Source of the DNA: Gracilibacillus ureilyticus
Lineage (GTDB): Bacteria > Bacillota > Bacilli > Bacillales > Amphibacillaceae
Reading direction: 5' to 3'
Length of the DNA stretch: 64,000 nt
NCBI RefSeq assembly: GCF_900111195.1
Contig: NZ_FOGL01000009.1
Location: 1-64,000 of the forward strand
Below the pieces are notes generated by a model that was not told where the DNA came from, searched no databases, and worked only from the letters and a program-made list of their open reading frames with translations. This document shows, piece after piece, positions 8,105-16,413 of this stretch; position 1 is the stretch's first letter; each line of letters opens with the position of its first letter. The position numbers and the translations under genes were made by a program.

Positions 8105-9205
8105 TTATATTAAAGCACTTCTAATTGAAATTTGTATCCCTTTCGGTACATGGATTGTTATCGTTACTCCGCCCTCAGGCACAGTGATCCATCCTAATCC
8201 AGGTATCACAATATCTGTTTTTTCATGGCCGATTTTTACTGTCTGTTTTGTTAAAGCAGGCAATTTTTCCAATGTTTCCTTGCTCGGCGGCTGTAACAAT
8301 TCACCAACATGTTTTTCATAAAAAGCATCTGCCTGTTCCAGTTTTGTCCGATGAATCATTAACTGGTTGGAAAAATAGCAGACAAAAGACTGTTTCATTC
8401 CTTTTTCAAAATCAAATCGCGCAAAACCGCCGAAAAATAATGTCTGCTTATCCTGCAGCTGGTAAACCTTTGGCTTGATTTCCTTTTTCGGTGTAATTAA
8501 TTTTAAATCTTTATCTGTCACATAGTGGACCATCTGTGAGCGGTTGACAACACCTGGTGTATCAAACAGTGAAGACTTGTCATCAAGCGGTATTTGGATA
8601 AAGCCCAATGTCGTCCCAGGGAAATAGGACGTAGTTATTGCATCAGTTACACCGCTCGAACGGTTAATCAGCTGGTTAATAAATGTCGATTTTCCAACAT
8701 TTGTACAGCCGACAACATATACATCTTTCTCCTGTCTCATCTCTTCTATTGCCTGCTCCACCTCTTCAAAGCCATTTCCTTTTGCAGCTGAAATAAGAAA
8801 AACATCCTGTACTTTCAGACCGTAATCACTTGCTGTTTTTTTCATCCAGTGAATTAATTTATTTCGGTTCGTTGATTTTGGCAGCAAATCGACTTTGTTC
8901 CCTATTAATATGATCGGGTTATTGCCTGTTAATCTTTGCAGCCCGCTAATAAAACTTCCATTAAAATCAAAGATATCGACGATCTTTACAACAAGACTGT
9001 TCGTATCACTGATCTGGTGAATCATCCGCAGATAGTCATCATCCGTGTATTCAACATCCTGTACTTCATTATAGTGTTTTAACCGAAAACAGCGTTGGCA
9101 GATTACCTGCTCATTATCCCACGCACTTTTCGGCAGAAAACCTGCCTTTCTTTTGTCCTCTGACTGTAATGGTACTCCACAGCCCTCGCAATGAACGATT
9201 TCCAT
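8105..9205 (-). CDS. yqeH: YqeH, circularly permuted ribosome biogenesis GTPase, 366 aa
   Basis: The GTPase motifs occur in permuted order: NKVDLL (G4) near residue 102 precedes the P-loop GCTNVGKST near 167 and the DTPG box. An N-terminal zinc finger (CEGCG..CQRCF) comes first. B. subtilis YqeH is required for 30S maturation. I chose ATG at 9205, six bases after GGGAGGA; it gives 366 residues as in B. subtilis. The start lies two bases after the yqeG stop. Confidence 0.94.
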   Translation of the reverse strand: MEIVHCEGCGVPLQSEDKRKAGFLPKSAWDNEQVICQRCFRLKHYNEVQDVEYTDDDYLRMIHQISDTNSLVVKIVDIFDFNGSFISGLQRLTGNNPIILIGNKVDLLPKSTNRNKLIHWMKKTASDYGLKVQDVFLISAAKGNGFEEVEQAIEEMRQEKDVYVVGCTNVGKSTFINQLINRSSGVTDAITTSYFPGTTLGFIQIPLDDKSSLFDTPGVVNRSQMVHYVTDKDLKLITPKKEIKPKVYQLQDKQTLFFGGFARFDFEKGMKQSFVCYFSNQLMIHRTKLEQADAFYEKHVGELLQPPSKETLEKLPALTKQTVKIGHEKTDIVIPGLGWITVPEGGVTITIHVPKGIQISIRSALI

Positions 9206-9207
9206 AT

Positions 9208-9723
9208 TTAATCCTCCCATGTTATCATGCCTTTTCTGCGCATCCAGTTCAGAATCCGCCGCTCTATCATCCGGTTGATTCTCGTTATTTTTCCGTCCGT
9301 TTTCTTAATTGGTACAACAAGTATTGTATGGAATCCTCCGACATTCCCGCCGAGTACATCTGTCATTAACTGGTCACCAATGACAACAATTTCTTCCTTT
9401 TTTAAGCCCATCTGCTTTGCCGCACGCTTAAACGCATGATTTAACGGTTTTCGCGCACTATACACATATGGTGCCTCCAAAGGTTCTGAAAAAACGCTGA
9501 CACGCTCTCTGTCATTGTTTGATATAATGGTCACTTTTATATTATAATCCTTCATCTCTTTAAACCATTCGGTCACTTCAGGTGTTGCATCCATGACGTC
9601 CCATGCAACTAATGTATTGTCAAGATCTGTAATCACACCTTTGATCCCCATATCCTTTAGTTTCGCTGGCGTAATGTCTAACACAGACTTCACATGTTCA
9701 TTCGGTAAAAAATTTTTAAGCAA
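9208..9723 (-). CDS. yqeG: YqeG family HAD-IIIA phosphatase, 171 aa
   Basis: HAD motif I is DLDNTL (Asp33 and Asp35), motif II is the serine-containing TIISNN, and motif III/IV is VVIGDQLMTDVLGG. The natural substrate is unknown. TTG at 9723 follows GAGGTGG by seven bases. It is the first gene of the eight-gene yqe operon and has a SigA-like promoter about 35 bases upstream. Confidence 0.9.
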   Translation of the reverse strand: MLKNFLPNEHVKSVLDITPAKLKDMGIKGVITDLDNTLVAWDVMDATPEVTEWFKEMKDYNIKVTIISNNDRERVSVFSEPLEAPYVYSARKPLNHAFKRAAKQMGLKKEEIVVIGDQLMTDVLGGNVGGFHTILVVPIKKTDGKITRINRMIERRILNWMRRKGMITWED

Positions 9724-9755
9724 TGGTTGTCCACCTCTATCAGTTATTTTCCGTT

Positions 9756-9785
9756 AGTATACTTGACCTTTCCTATGATAAACAA
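9756..9785 (-). promoter_or_regulatory. SigA-like promoter of the yqeG operon
   Basis: On the minus strand TTGTTT (9780-9785) and TATACT (9756-9761) are separated by 18 bases; the transcript would start about 28 bases before the yqeG start codon. Confidence 0.5.
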
Positions 9786-9941
9786 TTTTCAGTAATTCTT
9801 CCACTAAAAAAGGGATAATTTGATTTTACAGCTGTTCTGTCCACCAAAAAGTATGAAAACATACCAAAATATGCAACGAAAAACATAAATATAACATGGC
9901 TTTTCGTAAAATCGTTCGACAATTTTTAACATGGTTTTTCT

Positions 9942-10040
9942 TGTGGATAACTTTATGCACATTTTCCACACTAACTTATACGGTAACAGGCGATTTATCA
10001 CCACATTGTCCACAAGTTATGAACAAGTGCGTGTAGATAA
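9942..10040. promoter_or_regulatory. Cluster of five DnaA boxes upstream of sda
   Basis: Within 99 bases there are two exact matches to TTATNCACA (9942-9950 on the minus strand as TTATCCACA; 9953-9961 as TTATGCACA). Three further sites have one mismatch: TTTTCCACA at 9962-9970, TTGTCCACA at 10006-10014, and TTATCTACA at 10032-10040 on the minus strand. DnaA boxes in front of sda are known in B. subtilis, where DnaA stimulates sda transcription. The rest of the 464-base gap from 9724 to 10187 holds the yqeG promoter and an inverted repeat, and no gene. Confidence 0.85.
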
Positions 10041-10187
10041 CTTAACACTTGTTCGTTCAAGTAATTCATGCTAAAGTAACGTTAAAGAAACTACTGGATG
10101 AAACTTGGTAAATGATTTGGATTGTAGAAAAAATATAGAGAGAAACTATTTTGAATGTAAAAACCCTATTAATCGGAGGGACAAGCC

Positions 10188-10328
10188 TTGGAAAATTTAT
10201 CGGATGAGTTACTGATCGAGTCGTACCGGAAAGCAAATGAGCTGCAGTTAAGTTATGAATTTATTCGATTAATGGAAGAAGAAATGAAAAGAAGATCCTT
10301 ACTGGACGAGCTGTATCACACAAATTAA
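10188..10328 (+). CDS. sda: Sporulation checkpoint protein Sda, 46 aa
   Basis: The 46-residue product begins [18 protein letters not shown], nearly identical in layout to B. subtilis Sda, including Leu21 and Phe25 which contact the sporulation kinase. Sda binds KinA and stops phosphotransfer to Spo0A while replication is active or damaged. The TTG start at 10188 follows CGGAGGG by about seven bases. It is divergent from the yqe operon, as in B. subtilis, with DnaA boxes between. A terminator follows directly. Confidence 0.93.
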   Translation: MENLSDELLIESYRKANELQLSYEFIRLMEEEMKRRSLLDELYHTN

Positions 10329-10334
10329 TGACAT

Positions 10335-10375
10335 AAGCAGGTAGAAAGCATTCCTTTCTGTCTGCTTTTTTATTT
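10335..10375 (+). terminator. Terminator of sda
   Basis: AGCAGGTAGAAAG pairs with CTTTCTGTCTGCT (13 bp with two G-U pairs, loop CATTC), followed by a T-rich run. Confidence 0.88.
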
Positions 10376-10692
10376 TGTCACCCTCTGCACCCTACTAACT
10401 TCGCTGACCAAAAGTCTCACTTTATTTGTTTGTATTCTTCTGAAAGGGCAATACTGTTACTACCACGCCATGCAACAGGAGCATCTTTTTCATAAATCCT
10501 ATATACGCTTCCTTTGAGTCCGAATGAAAAAATTTTTTTCCTGTTTATTTTAAATAGGATATTTCTCGTCACAAAATGTCGGACAAGCGAGTTGAAGGGT
10601 GCTCGGCTCTTGTATTTCTGCATATTTATAGATTAAAATATAAGAAAGCACGTTTACTATTAAAATAGATACATAAGGGGGATCATCATTAG
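10376..10692. other. Intergenic region before mrpA
   Basis: About 317 bases without a supported gene. One weak promoter is possible: TTGTAT at 10610-10615, 18 bases, TAAAAT at 10634-10639, which would give mrpA a leader of about 47 bases. A 68-codon frame on the minus strand (10417-10623) has no ribosome binding site and is not called. Nothing else is seen. Confidence 0.5.
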
Positions 10693-13026
10693 ATGTTATT
10701 TGCCGTGTTTTTGCCAGCACTTCTGGCGATTTTTATTCCATACTTCAGCAAATGGAAAGAAAAAATACATACAGGCTATTTCGTTTTATTAGCACCGTTA
10801 GCTATTTTTATTTATTTTGTTTCGTTTGTTGGAAATGATTTTGAACCTGTTTCACAGAATTATGAGTGGATTCCATCATTGAATATCGGATTTGATTTTT
10901 ATCTTGATGGTTTAAGTTTATTGTTTGTTCTTTTAATCAGTGGAATTGGCTCACTAGTTGCTTTCTATTCCATTTTTTATCTCCATACATCAGAACGATT
11001 GGACCAATTTTACGTATATTTACTCCTTTTCATGACTGCTATGTTCGGGGTAGTTCTATCAGACAACGTATTTGTACTCTATTCCTTCTGGGAGTTAACC
11101 TCTATTTCATCATTCCTGTTGATTGGATACTGGAATTATAAGGAACGGTCTCGATATGGTGCATTAAAGTCAATGCTTATTACTGTATTCGGCGGCCTCA
11201 GCATGCTTGGCGGGTTTATTTTGTTGTCCATTATTACTGAGACAACTAGTATTCAGGAAATGATCGGTCAAGTTGATATCATATTAGGTCATGACTATTT
11301 CGGATTAATTCTCGGATTCATTTTATTAGGTGCCTTTACGAAATCTGCCCAGTTTCCATTCCATATCTGGCTGCCTGATGCAATGGAAGCACCGACACCA
11401 GTTAGTGCCTATTTACACTCTGCGACAATGGTTAAAGCAGGGATTTTCCTTGTAGCAAGATTTACACCTATTTTTTCAGAGAGTGAATGGTTCTTTGTTT
11501 TTGTCAGCGGAATTGGAATTTTAACACTTATCTGGGGTTCCTACATGGCTGTTCGTCAGACGGATTTAAAAGGGATTCTCGCCTTCTCTACTATCAGTCA
11601 ATTAGGGATGATCATGGCAATGCTCGGATTCGGTACAAGTACAGCAATTTTTGCTGCCGTTTTCCACATTTTGAACCATGCAACTTTTAAAGGAAGTCTC
11701 TTTATGGTTGCAGGGATTGTTGACCATGAATCAGGAACAAGAGATATACGAAAATTAGGCGGGCTTGCCACATTAATGCCGATCTCAGCAACACTTGCAT
11801 TTTTCGGAACATTTTCAATGGCTGGTGTGCCGCTACCATTTCTTAACGGGTTTTACAGTAAGGAAATGTTCTTTGATGCAAGCATTAAACTGGAATCATC
11901 ATCCTTAATGATTGCTGAATTGTTACGTACAGCTATTCCTTATTTAGCGGTATTTGGAAGTATTTTCACATTTGTTTACTCTATGTACTTAGTGTTTGGA
12001 ACATTTATGGGACAGAAAAAACTCGATCAGTTACCGAAAAAGCCGCATGAAGCACCGATTGGTATGCTCATACCGCCAATCATTTTAGTGGTAGGTGTAA
12101 TCATTATCGGTATTTTACCAGAAGCATTTAATAGTTCGTTAATCGCCCATGCTGCTGAATCGATTTATGGTCAGCCTATTGAAAAACATATTCAATACTG
12201 GCATGGTTTGAAAGCACCGCTTTTCATGTCACTTGCAGTTGTGGTAATTGGAGCATTACTCGCATTTGCGCGTAAGTCATGGAGCGGGATATACAGTTTC
12301 CTTCCAGGTAAACTTAGTTTTAATAAAGCATATGACTTTATCGTTGATCAGCTTGAAAAAACATCTGCGAAAATTACAAACAGCTATATGAATGGATCGC
12401 TAAGAAGATATATGATCTATATTCTCACAGCCATTCTTATTTGTACGTTTACCTTTATCGGTCTTACAGGTGGTTTCAATTGGGATGCTAGCAACTTATC
12501 TGAGATCACTATACATGAGGTGTTAATTGCTTTAGCAATGGCGACAGCAGCGATTGCGACGATCTTTACAAATAACAAAATCGGCTCGATATTAATTCTC
12601 GGTGTTGTCGGATACGGATTAGCCCTGCTTTTTGTTATCTACCGTGCACCGGATTTAGCATTAACACAGCTTGTAGTTGAGACGATCACTGTCGCTTTAT
12701 TCCTGCTCTGTTTCTATCACCTGCCGAATTTAAGAGAACGGACAGATTCGATTGTGGAGAAATCGACCAACATTATTATTTCTGTTGGTTTCGGCTTACT
12801 GATGACCGTTGTAGCGATTTCTGCACACAGTACGAAATTATTTGAAACCATTTCCGGCTATTTCATTGAAACCTCCCACGATATCGGTGGTGGTGACAAT
12901 GTCGTCAACGTAATTCTTGTCGATATGCGGGGCCTTGATACGATGTTCGAGATAGTCGTATTGGGAATCGCAGCTCTCGCTATTTACGGTATGATCAAAC
13001 TGCGCAACAAGAAGGGGGCTAAATAA
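10693..13026 (+). CDS. mrpA: Mrp Na+/H+ antiporter subunit A, 777 aa
   Basis: A NuoL-like proton channel domain occupies about residues 1-480, with the conserved Glu134 in SFWELTS and the lysine-rich helices. It is followed by a DUF4040/MbhD-type segment (near residue 610-680, VIYRAPDLALTQLVVETITV) and an MbhE-like end (VVNVILVDMRGLDTMFEIVVL). Mrp antiporters exchange cytoplasmic Na+ for H+ at alkaline pH. AAGGGGGAT is ten bases before ATG. The stop codon directly abuts mrpC, with no mrpB between them, although MrpB normally follows. Confidence 0.93.
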   Translation: MLFAVFLPALLAIFIPYFSKWKEKIHTGYFVLLAPLAIFIYFVSFVGNDFEPVSQNYEWIPSLNIGFDFYLDGLSLLFVLLISGIGSLVAFYSIFYLHTSERLDQFYVYLLLFMTAMFGVVLSDNVFVLYSFWELTSISSFLLIGYWNYKERSRYGALKSMLITVFGGLSMLGGFILLSIITETTSIQEMIGQVDIILGHDYFGLILGFILLGAFTKSAQFPFHIWLPDAMEAPTPVSAYLHSATMVKAGIFLVARFTPIFSESEWFFVFVSGIGILTLIWGSYMAVRQTDLKGILAFSTISQLGMIMAMLGFGTSTAIFAAVFHILNHATFKGSLFMVAGIVDHESGTRDIRKLGGLATLMPISATLAFFGTFSMAGVPLPFLNGFYSKEMFFDASIKLESSSLMIAELLRTAIPYLAVFGSIFTFVYSMYLVFGTFMGQKKLDQLPKKPHEAPIGMLIPPIILVVGVIIIGILPEAFNSSLIAHAAESIYGQPIEKHIQYWHGLKAPLFMSLAVVVIGALLAFARKSWSGIYSFLPGKLSFNKAYDFIVDQLEKTSAKITNSYMNGSLRRYMIYILTAILICTFTFIGLTGGFNWDASNLSEITIHEVLIALAMATAAIATIFTNNKIGSILILGVVGYGLALLFVIYRAPDLALTQLVVETITVALFLLCFYHLPNLRERTDSIVEKSTNIIISVGFGLLMTVVAISAHSTKLFETISGYFIETSHDIGGGDNVVNVILVDMRGLDTMFEIVVLGIAALAIYGMIKLRNKKGAK

Positions 13027-13365
13027 ATGGAAATTATTATGTCTATTCTTGCAGGTGTCCTTTTTACAACAGGTGTCTATAATTTATTACAAAAGCAGCT
13101 TTTGCGGATCATCATCGGAACAGCTCTGATTTCCCATGGTGCTCACCTGTTTATTTTAACAATGGGAGAATTAAAACGCGGGGCACCGCCTATTTTAGAT
13201 TATTCGATTGATCAATATACAGACCCGCTGCCACAGGCACTGATTCTTACATCAATCGTTATCAGTTTCGGTGTAACTAGTCTTTTATTAGTATTAGCTT
13301 ACCGGGCATCTAAAGAAAATGGGACAGATAATATGGATAAATTGAGGGGAAACGAAAATGATTAG
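13027..13365 (+). CDS. mrpC: Mrp antiporter subunit C, 112 aa
   Basis: A NuoK-like protein of three membrane helices; LRIIIGTALISHGAHLFI and DPLPQALILTSIVISFG are characteristic of MrpC. The ATG begins immediately after the mrpA stop codon, with its ribosome binding site (AGAAGGGGG) inside the mrpA end. It overlaps mrpD by eight bases. The direct mrpA-mrpC junction is the unusual point, since mrpB is expected here. Confidence 0.92.
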   Translation: MEIIMSILAGVLFTTGVYNLLQKQLLRIIIGTALISHGAHLFILTMGELKRGAPPILDYSIDQYTDPLPQALILTSIVISFGVTSLLLVLAYRASKENGTDNMDKLRGNEND

Positions 13366-14839
13366 TAACCTAGCAGTATTACCAATTGTTATACCACTTC
13401 TTGCAGGGGTTCTGGCAATATTTTTTCATAAAAAATTGCCTGTGGTAAGAATTTTTACACAAGTGGTTATTGCAATTAATCTTGTCATGACAGTGTTTAT
13501 ACTTTGGTATGTGAACCAGAATGGTACCGTTGTTCTTGAAGCGGGTGACTGGGCAGCACCTTTCGGGATTGTCCTTGTTGCGGATATGTTATCCGTTTCA
13601 CTTGTTTTAACAACAAATATTGTAGCATTCGCCTGTGCGCTATATGCACCAAAGTCTCTAAGTGAAAAACAGGAGGAATTTTACTTTTATACATTCTTCC
13701 TGCTATTAATAACAGGCGTATCCGGCGCATTTACCACAGGTGATTTATTTAACCTTTTCGTGTTTTTCGAAGTGCTTCTTATGGCGTCCTATGGCCTGAT
13801 TGTACTTGGAGGGGAAAGAGTTCAGCTTCGGGAATCGATTAAGTATGTGTTAATTAATTTATTCTCTTCCATGCTTTTTGTAACAACAGTCGCTTTTCTC
13901 TATTCTGTTGTTGGTACAGTAAACATGGCACAGATTTCCCAAAGAGTGGCAGAGTCAGAGCAAACTGGTATATTAACAGGGATTGGAATTTTGCTGTTTT
14001 TCGTATTTGGTACGAAGGCCGCTCTCTTTCCACTGTACTACTGGCTGCCAAAACCTTATATTGTTCCTAATCCTGTCGTATCGGCATTATTCGGAGCATT
14101 ACTGACAAAAGTCGGCATCTATTCCATTTTGCGTGTCTTTTCGTTAATCTTCTTCCATGAGCAGATGGTTTTCGATTTCTTTATTTGGATTGCTGGTTTC
14201 ACGCTTATTTTTGGAGCAATTGGTGCGTTATCAACCAACAATATTAAGATGGTCATTGCCTATAATATCATTCCAGCTATCGGATTTATGCTGATGGGTA
14301 TTGCGGTATTTAACGGGAATGGTTTTAGTGGCTCAATTTACTATTTAATTCAGGATATGATCATTAAGTCCGCCCTGTTCCTGCTTGTTGGTGCTATCGC
14401 CTATCTGGCAGGTACGAGTGATTTAAGAAAAATCAGGGGACTGATCCATCACTATCCGCTGTTAGGCTGGCTGTTCTTCATTTCTGCATTCGTATTGGCA
14501 GGAATACCGCCGTTTAGCGGGTTTATCGGTAAATTGCTGTTAATTGAAGGTGCGTTTGAAGAAGGAGAAATTGCGATCGCTATAATCGGTTTGGGAGCAA
14601 GTTTGCTCATCCTTTATTCTGTGATGCGAATCTTTATCAGAGGGTTCTGGGGAGAGAAAGATGAATCAATTGTCCCTGACCGGAAAAAAGCAAGAGCATT
14701 TGCTGTTCCTGTTATTTTCCTGCTTTTCTTCAACGTGCTGCTTGGAGTTGGAGCTGAATGGTTCTATCCAAGTATTGAATCCATCGGGAACTATTTACTT
14801 GATCCCGAAATCTATATTCAATCTGTTTTAAAGGAGTAA
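13358..14839 (+). CDS. mrpD: Mrp antiporter subunit D, 493 aa
   Basis: An NuoM/N-like integral membrane protein of about 14 helices. The conserved Glu is in NLFVFFEVLLMASYGLI (near residue 135), and the lysine-containing helix in FGTKAALFPLYYWLP. It is one of the two proposed ion-translocating subunits of the Mrp complex. Overlaps mrpC and is followed by mrpE after six bases, in a tightly packed operon. Confidence 0.94.
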   Translation: MISNLAVLPIVIPLLAGVLAIFFHKKLPVVRIFTQVVIAINLVMTVFILWYVNQNGTVVLEAGDWAAPFGIVLVADMLSVSLVLTTNIVAFACALYAPKSLSEKQEEFYFYTFFLLLITGVSGAFTTGDLFNLFVFFEVLLMASYGLIVLGGERVQLRESIKYVLINLFSSMLFVTTVAFLYSVVGTVNMAQISQRVAESEQTGILTGIGILLFFVFGTKAALFPLYYWLPKPYIVPNPVVSALFGALLTKVGIYSILRVFSLIFFHEQMVFDFFIWIAGFTLIFGAIGALSTNNIKMVIAYNIIPAIGFMLMGIAVFNGNGFSGSIYYLIQDMIIKSALFLLVGAIAYLAGTSDLRKIRGLIHHYPLLGWLFFISAFVLAGIPPFSGFIGKLLLIEGAFEEGEIAIAIIGLGASLLILYSVMRIFIRGFWGEKDESIVPDRKKARAFAVPVIFLLFFNVLLGVGAEWFYPSIESIGNYLLDPEIYIQSVLKE

Positions 14840-14845
14840 ACCATT

Positions 14846-15322
14846 ATGCCGCTTCAGATTATATTAAACTTAATTATTGCATTGATGTGGATGTTTTTAA
14901 GTGAAAGCTACCACTTCCCTTCTTTTTTAACAGGATTTATCATTGGTGCATTGTTACTGTTTCTTCTGCGACGTTTTATCCCGGACGCTTTTTATTTATA
15001 CAGGGTCTGGAAAGTACTGAAGCTTGTTTTCCTTTTTATGAAGGAACTGCTTCTTTCCAATATTGAGATCGTAAAATGGGTATACAGACGGGGACGTGAT
15101 TACAATCCGGGAATCTTTGCGATGCCAACAGAACTAAGAAGCAATTGGGAAATTACGATGCTAACATCCCTTATCTCGTTAACACCTGGGACACTTTCTG
15201 TCGCCATTTCGGATGATAATGAAGTAATTTATATACATGCAATGGATATTGATGATAAAGAAGAAGCCATTCATGCGATTAAGGATTCATTCGAAAAGGC
15301 AATTATGGAGGTGACGAGATGA
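14846..15322 (+). CDS. mrpE: Mrp antiporter subunit E, 158 aa
   Basis: Two membrane helices at the N-terminus (residues 5-40 and about 55-72), followed by the conserved cytoplasmic block LTSLISLTPGTLSVAIS and the acidic DIDDKEEA. This is typical of MrpE/MnhE, 158 residues as usual. AAAGGAG lies eight bases before ATG. Its end overlaps mrpF by four bases (ATGA). Confidence 0.93.
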   Translation: MPLQIILNLIIALMWMFLSESYHFPSFLTGFIIGALLLFLLRRFIPDAFYLYRVWKVLKLVFLFMKELLLSNIEIVKWVYRRGRDYNPGIFAMPTELRSNWEITMLTSLISLTPGTLSVAISDDNEVIYIHAMDIDDKEEAIHAIKDSFEKAIMEVTR

Positions 15323-15618
15323 ATCTCATTACGATCGTCGCAAGCATTTGCATGGCTGTAATTACGATATCTATCACTATGCTGCTTTACCGTGTCGTAA
15401 AAGGTCCGAGCAATCCGGACCGTGCCGTTGCACTTGATGCCATTGGTATTAACCTGATGGGGATGGCAGGTCTCGGTGCTGTAATCATAACAACTACCCG
15501 CTTAAATGATGTGATCCTACTTATCGGAATTTTATTATTTATCGGGACCATTGCATTAGCAAAATATATAGAAAAGGGTGTTATCATTGACAGGAACCGC
15601 AATAGAAATGATATTTGA
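15319..15618 (+). CDS. mrpF: Mrp antiporter subunit F, 99 aa
   Basis: Three membrane helices and the family signature RVVKGPSNPDRAVALDAIGIN (residues 24-44, broken here at 20), followed by NDVILLIGILLFIGTIALAKY. It starts in the stop codon of mrpE and its end overlaps mrpG by 32 bases. Confidence 0.93.
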   Translation: MNLITIVASICMAVITISITMLLYRVVKGPSNPDRAVALDAIGINLMGMAGLGAVIITTTRLNDVILLIGILLFIGTIALAKYIEKGVIIDRNRNRNDI

Positions 15619-15958
15619 CATTATCGTTATTTTGCTGCTTATCATTGGGACATTTTTCATCATATCTGCAACGATAGGTGTAATCCGGTTTCCTGATATT
15701 TATACGAGGTTACATGCTTCCACAAAAGCAGCAACCTTGGGGATCTCGGGGATCCTAATCGGTGCCTTTATCTTTTTATATGTGGAACATGGGATCATCA
15801 GCGGTAAGCTGATACTTGGAATTATCTTCGTATTATTGACAGCACCTGTTTCTGCCCATATGATTGGCCGTGCTGCCCATACATCTGGCGTAGAACCATG
15901 GTCTAAAACTGGTGAGCTCCGTGATGAATATGCTAAAGCAAAAAATAAAAGCTCTTAA
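15587..15958 (+). CDS. mrpG: Mrp antiporter subunit G, 123 aa
   Basis: Three helices with the signature IGVIRFPDIYTRLHASTKA, and a second block AHMIGRAAHTSG, both typical of MrpG. I prefer TTG at 15587 because AAAGGG (15573-15578) is eight bases upstream; a GTG at 15578 overlaps that site. It is the last gene of the operon and a strong terminator follows. Confidence 0.9.
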   Translation: MTGTAIEMIFDIIVILLLIIGTFFIISATIGVIRFPDIYTRLHASTKAATLGISGILIGAFIFLYVEHGIISGKLILGIIFVLLTAPVSAHMIGRAAHTSGVEPWSKTGELRDEYAKAKNKSS

Positions 15959-15961
15959 ATG

Positions 15962-15993
15962 AAAAACCTTCGCCATGATTGGTGGAGGTTTTT
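15962..15993 (+). terminator. Terminator of the mrp operon
   Basis: AAAAACCTTCGCCA pairs with TGGTGGAGGTTTTT over 14 bp (two G-U pairs) with a TGAT loop and ends in T-rich sequence. Confidence 0.9.
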
Positions 15994-16030
15994 ATCTTGT
16001 AAGGAGGTAGATATCAATCCTGCGTGCTGT

Positions 16031-16290
16031 ATCACAACCAAAACTCATGCACCGACTCCTAAGATTTCGTCCTGATCGACGGATCACAACCAAATCTCAG
16101 CCACTCACTCTTAAGATTTCGTCCTGATCACAGAATCACAACCAAATCTCGAACACTCACTCCCTAGATTTCGTCCTGATCGTAGAATCACAACCAAATC
16201 TCAACCACCTACTCCATAGATTTCGTCCTGATCACAGAATCACAACCAAATCTCAACCACCCACTCCTTAGATTTCGTCCTGAACATCCC
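16031..16290. repeat. Five tandem copies of a 52-bp repeat
   Basis: Exact 52-base period: copies start at 16031, 16083, 16135, 16187 and 16239. Conserved blocks are ATCACAACCAAATCTC at the start and AGATTTCGTCCTGA near the end; about 15 central bases vary. In copies 2-5 AAATCT and AGATTT form an inverted repeat with 16 bases between. The period is not a multiple of three, so it does not encode a peptide repeat. It fills most of the 455-base gap between mrpG and sigK. No family is recognised. Confidence 0.9.
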
Positions 16291-16345
16291 AGACCACCAC
16301 TCTCTTACTTTTACATCGGACAATCTCTTTTTCAATATTTCTGAC

Positions 16346-16373
16346 ACAATGGACAAATTATCGTCATATGATG
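16346..16373 (+). promoter_or_regulatory. Possible SigK-type promoter of sigK
   Basis: AC (16346-16347), 17 bases, CATATGATG (16365-16373) resembles the SigK pattern AC-N16/17-CATANNNTA with the last base off. SigK autoregulation is known in B. subtilis. The match is weak by itself. Confidence 0.3.
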
Positions 16374-16413
16374 AAATATGGGCGAATACCTACTCGAGTT
16401 AGGAGGTGTGAGA

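Noticed and set aside
9804-10013. 69-codon frame on the minus strand
   Set aside because: Runs through the DnaA-box cluster, has no ribosome binding site, and is explained by AT-rich spacer.
10417-10623. 68-codon frame on the minus strand before mrpA
   Set aside because: No ribosome binding site, unusual composition, and it overlaps the probable mrpA promoter.
16031-16290. CRISPR array
   Set aside because: Repeats are directly adjacent with a constant 52-base period and only about 15 variable bases; there are no true spacers and no cas genes.
16378-16413. Upstream ATG of sigK
   Set aside because: No ribosome binding site; a strong AGGAGGTG lies downstream and fits TTG at 16414, giving a normal-length pro-sequence.
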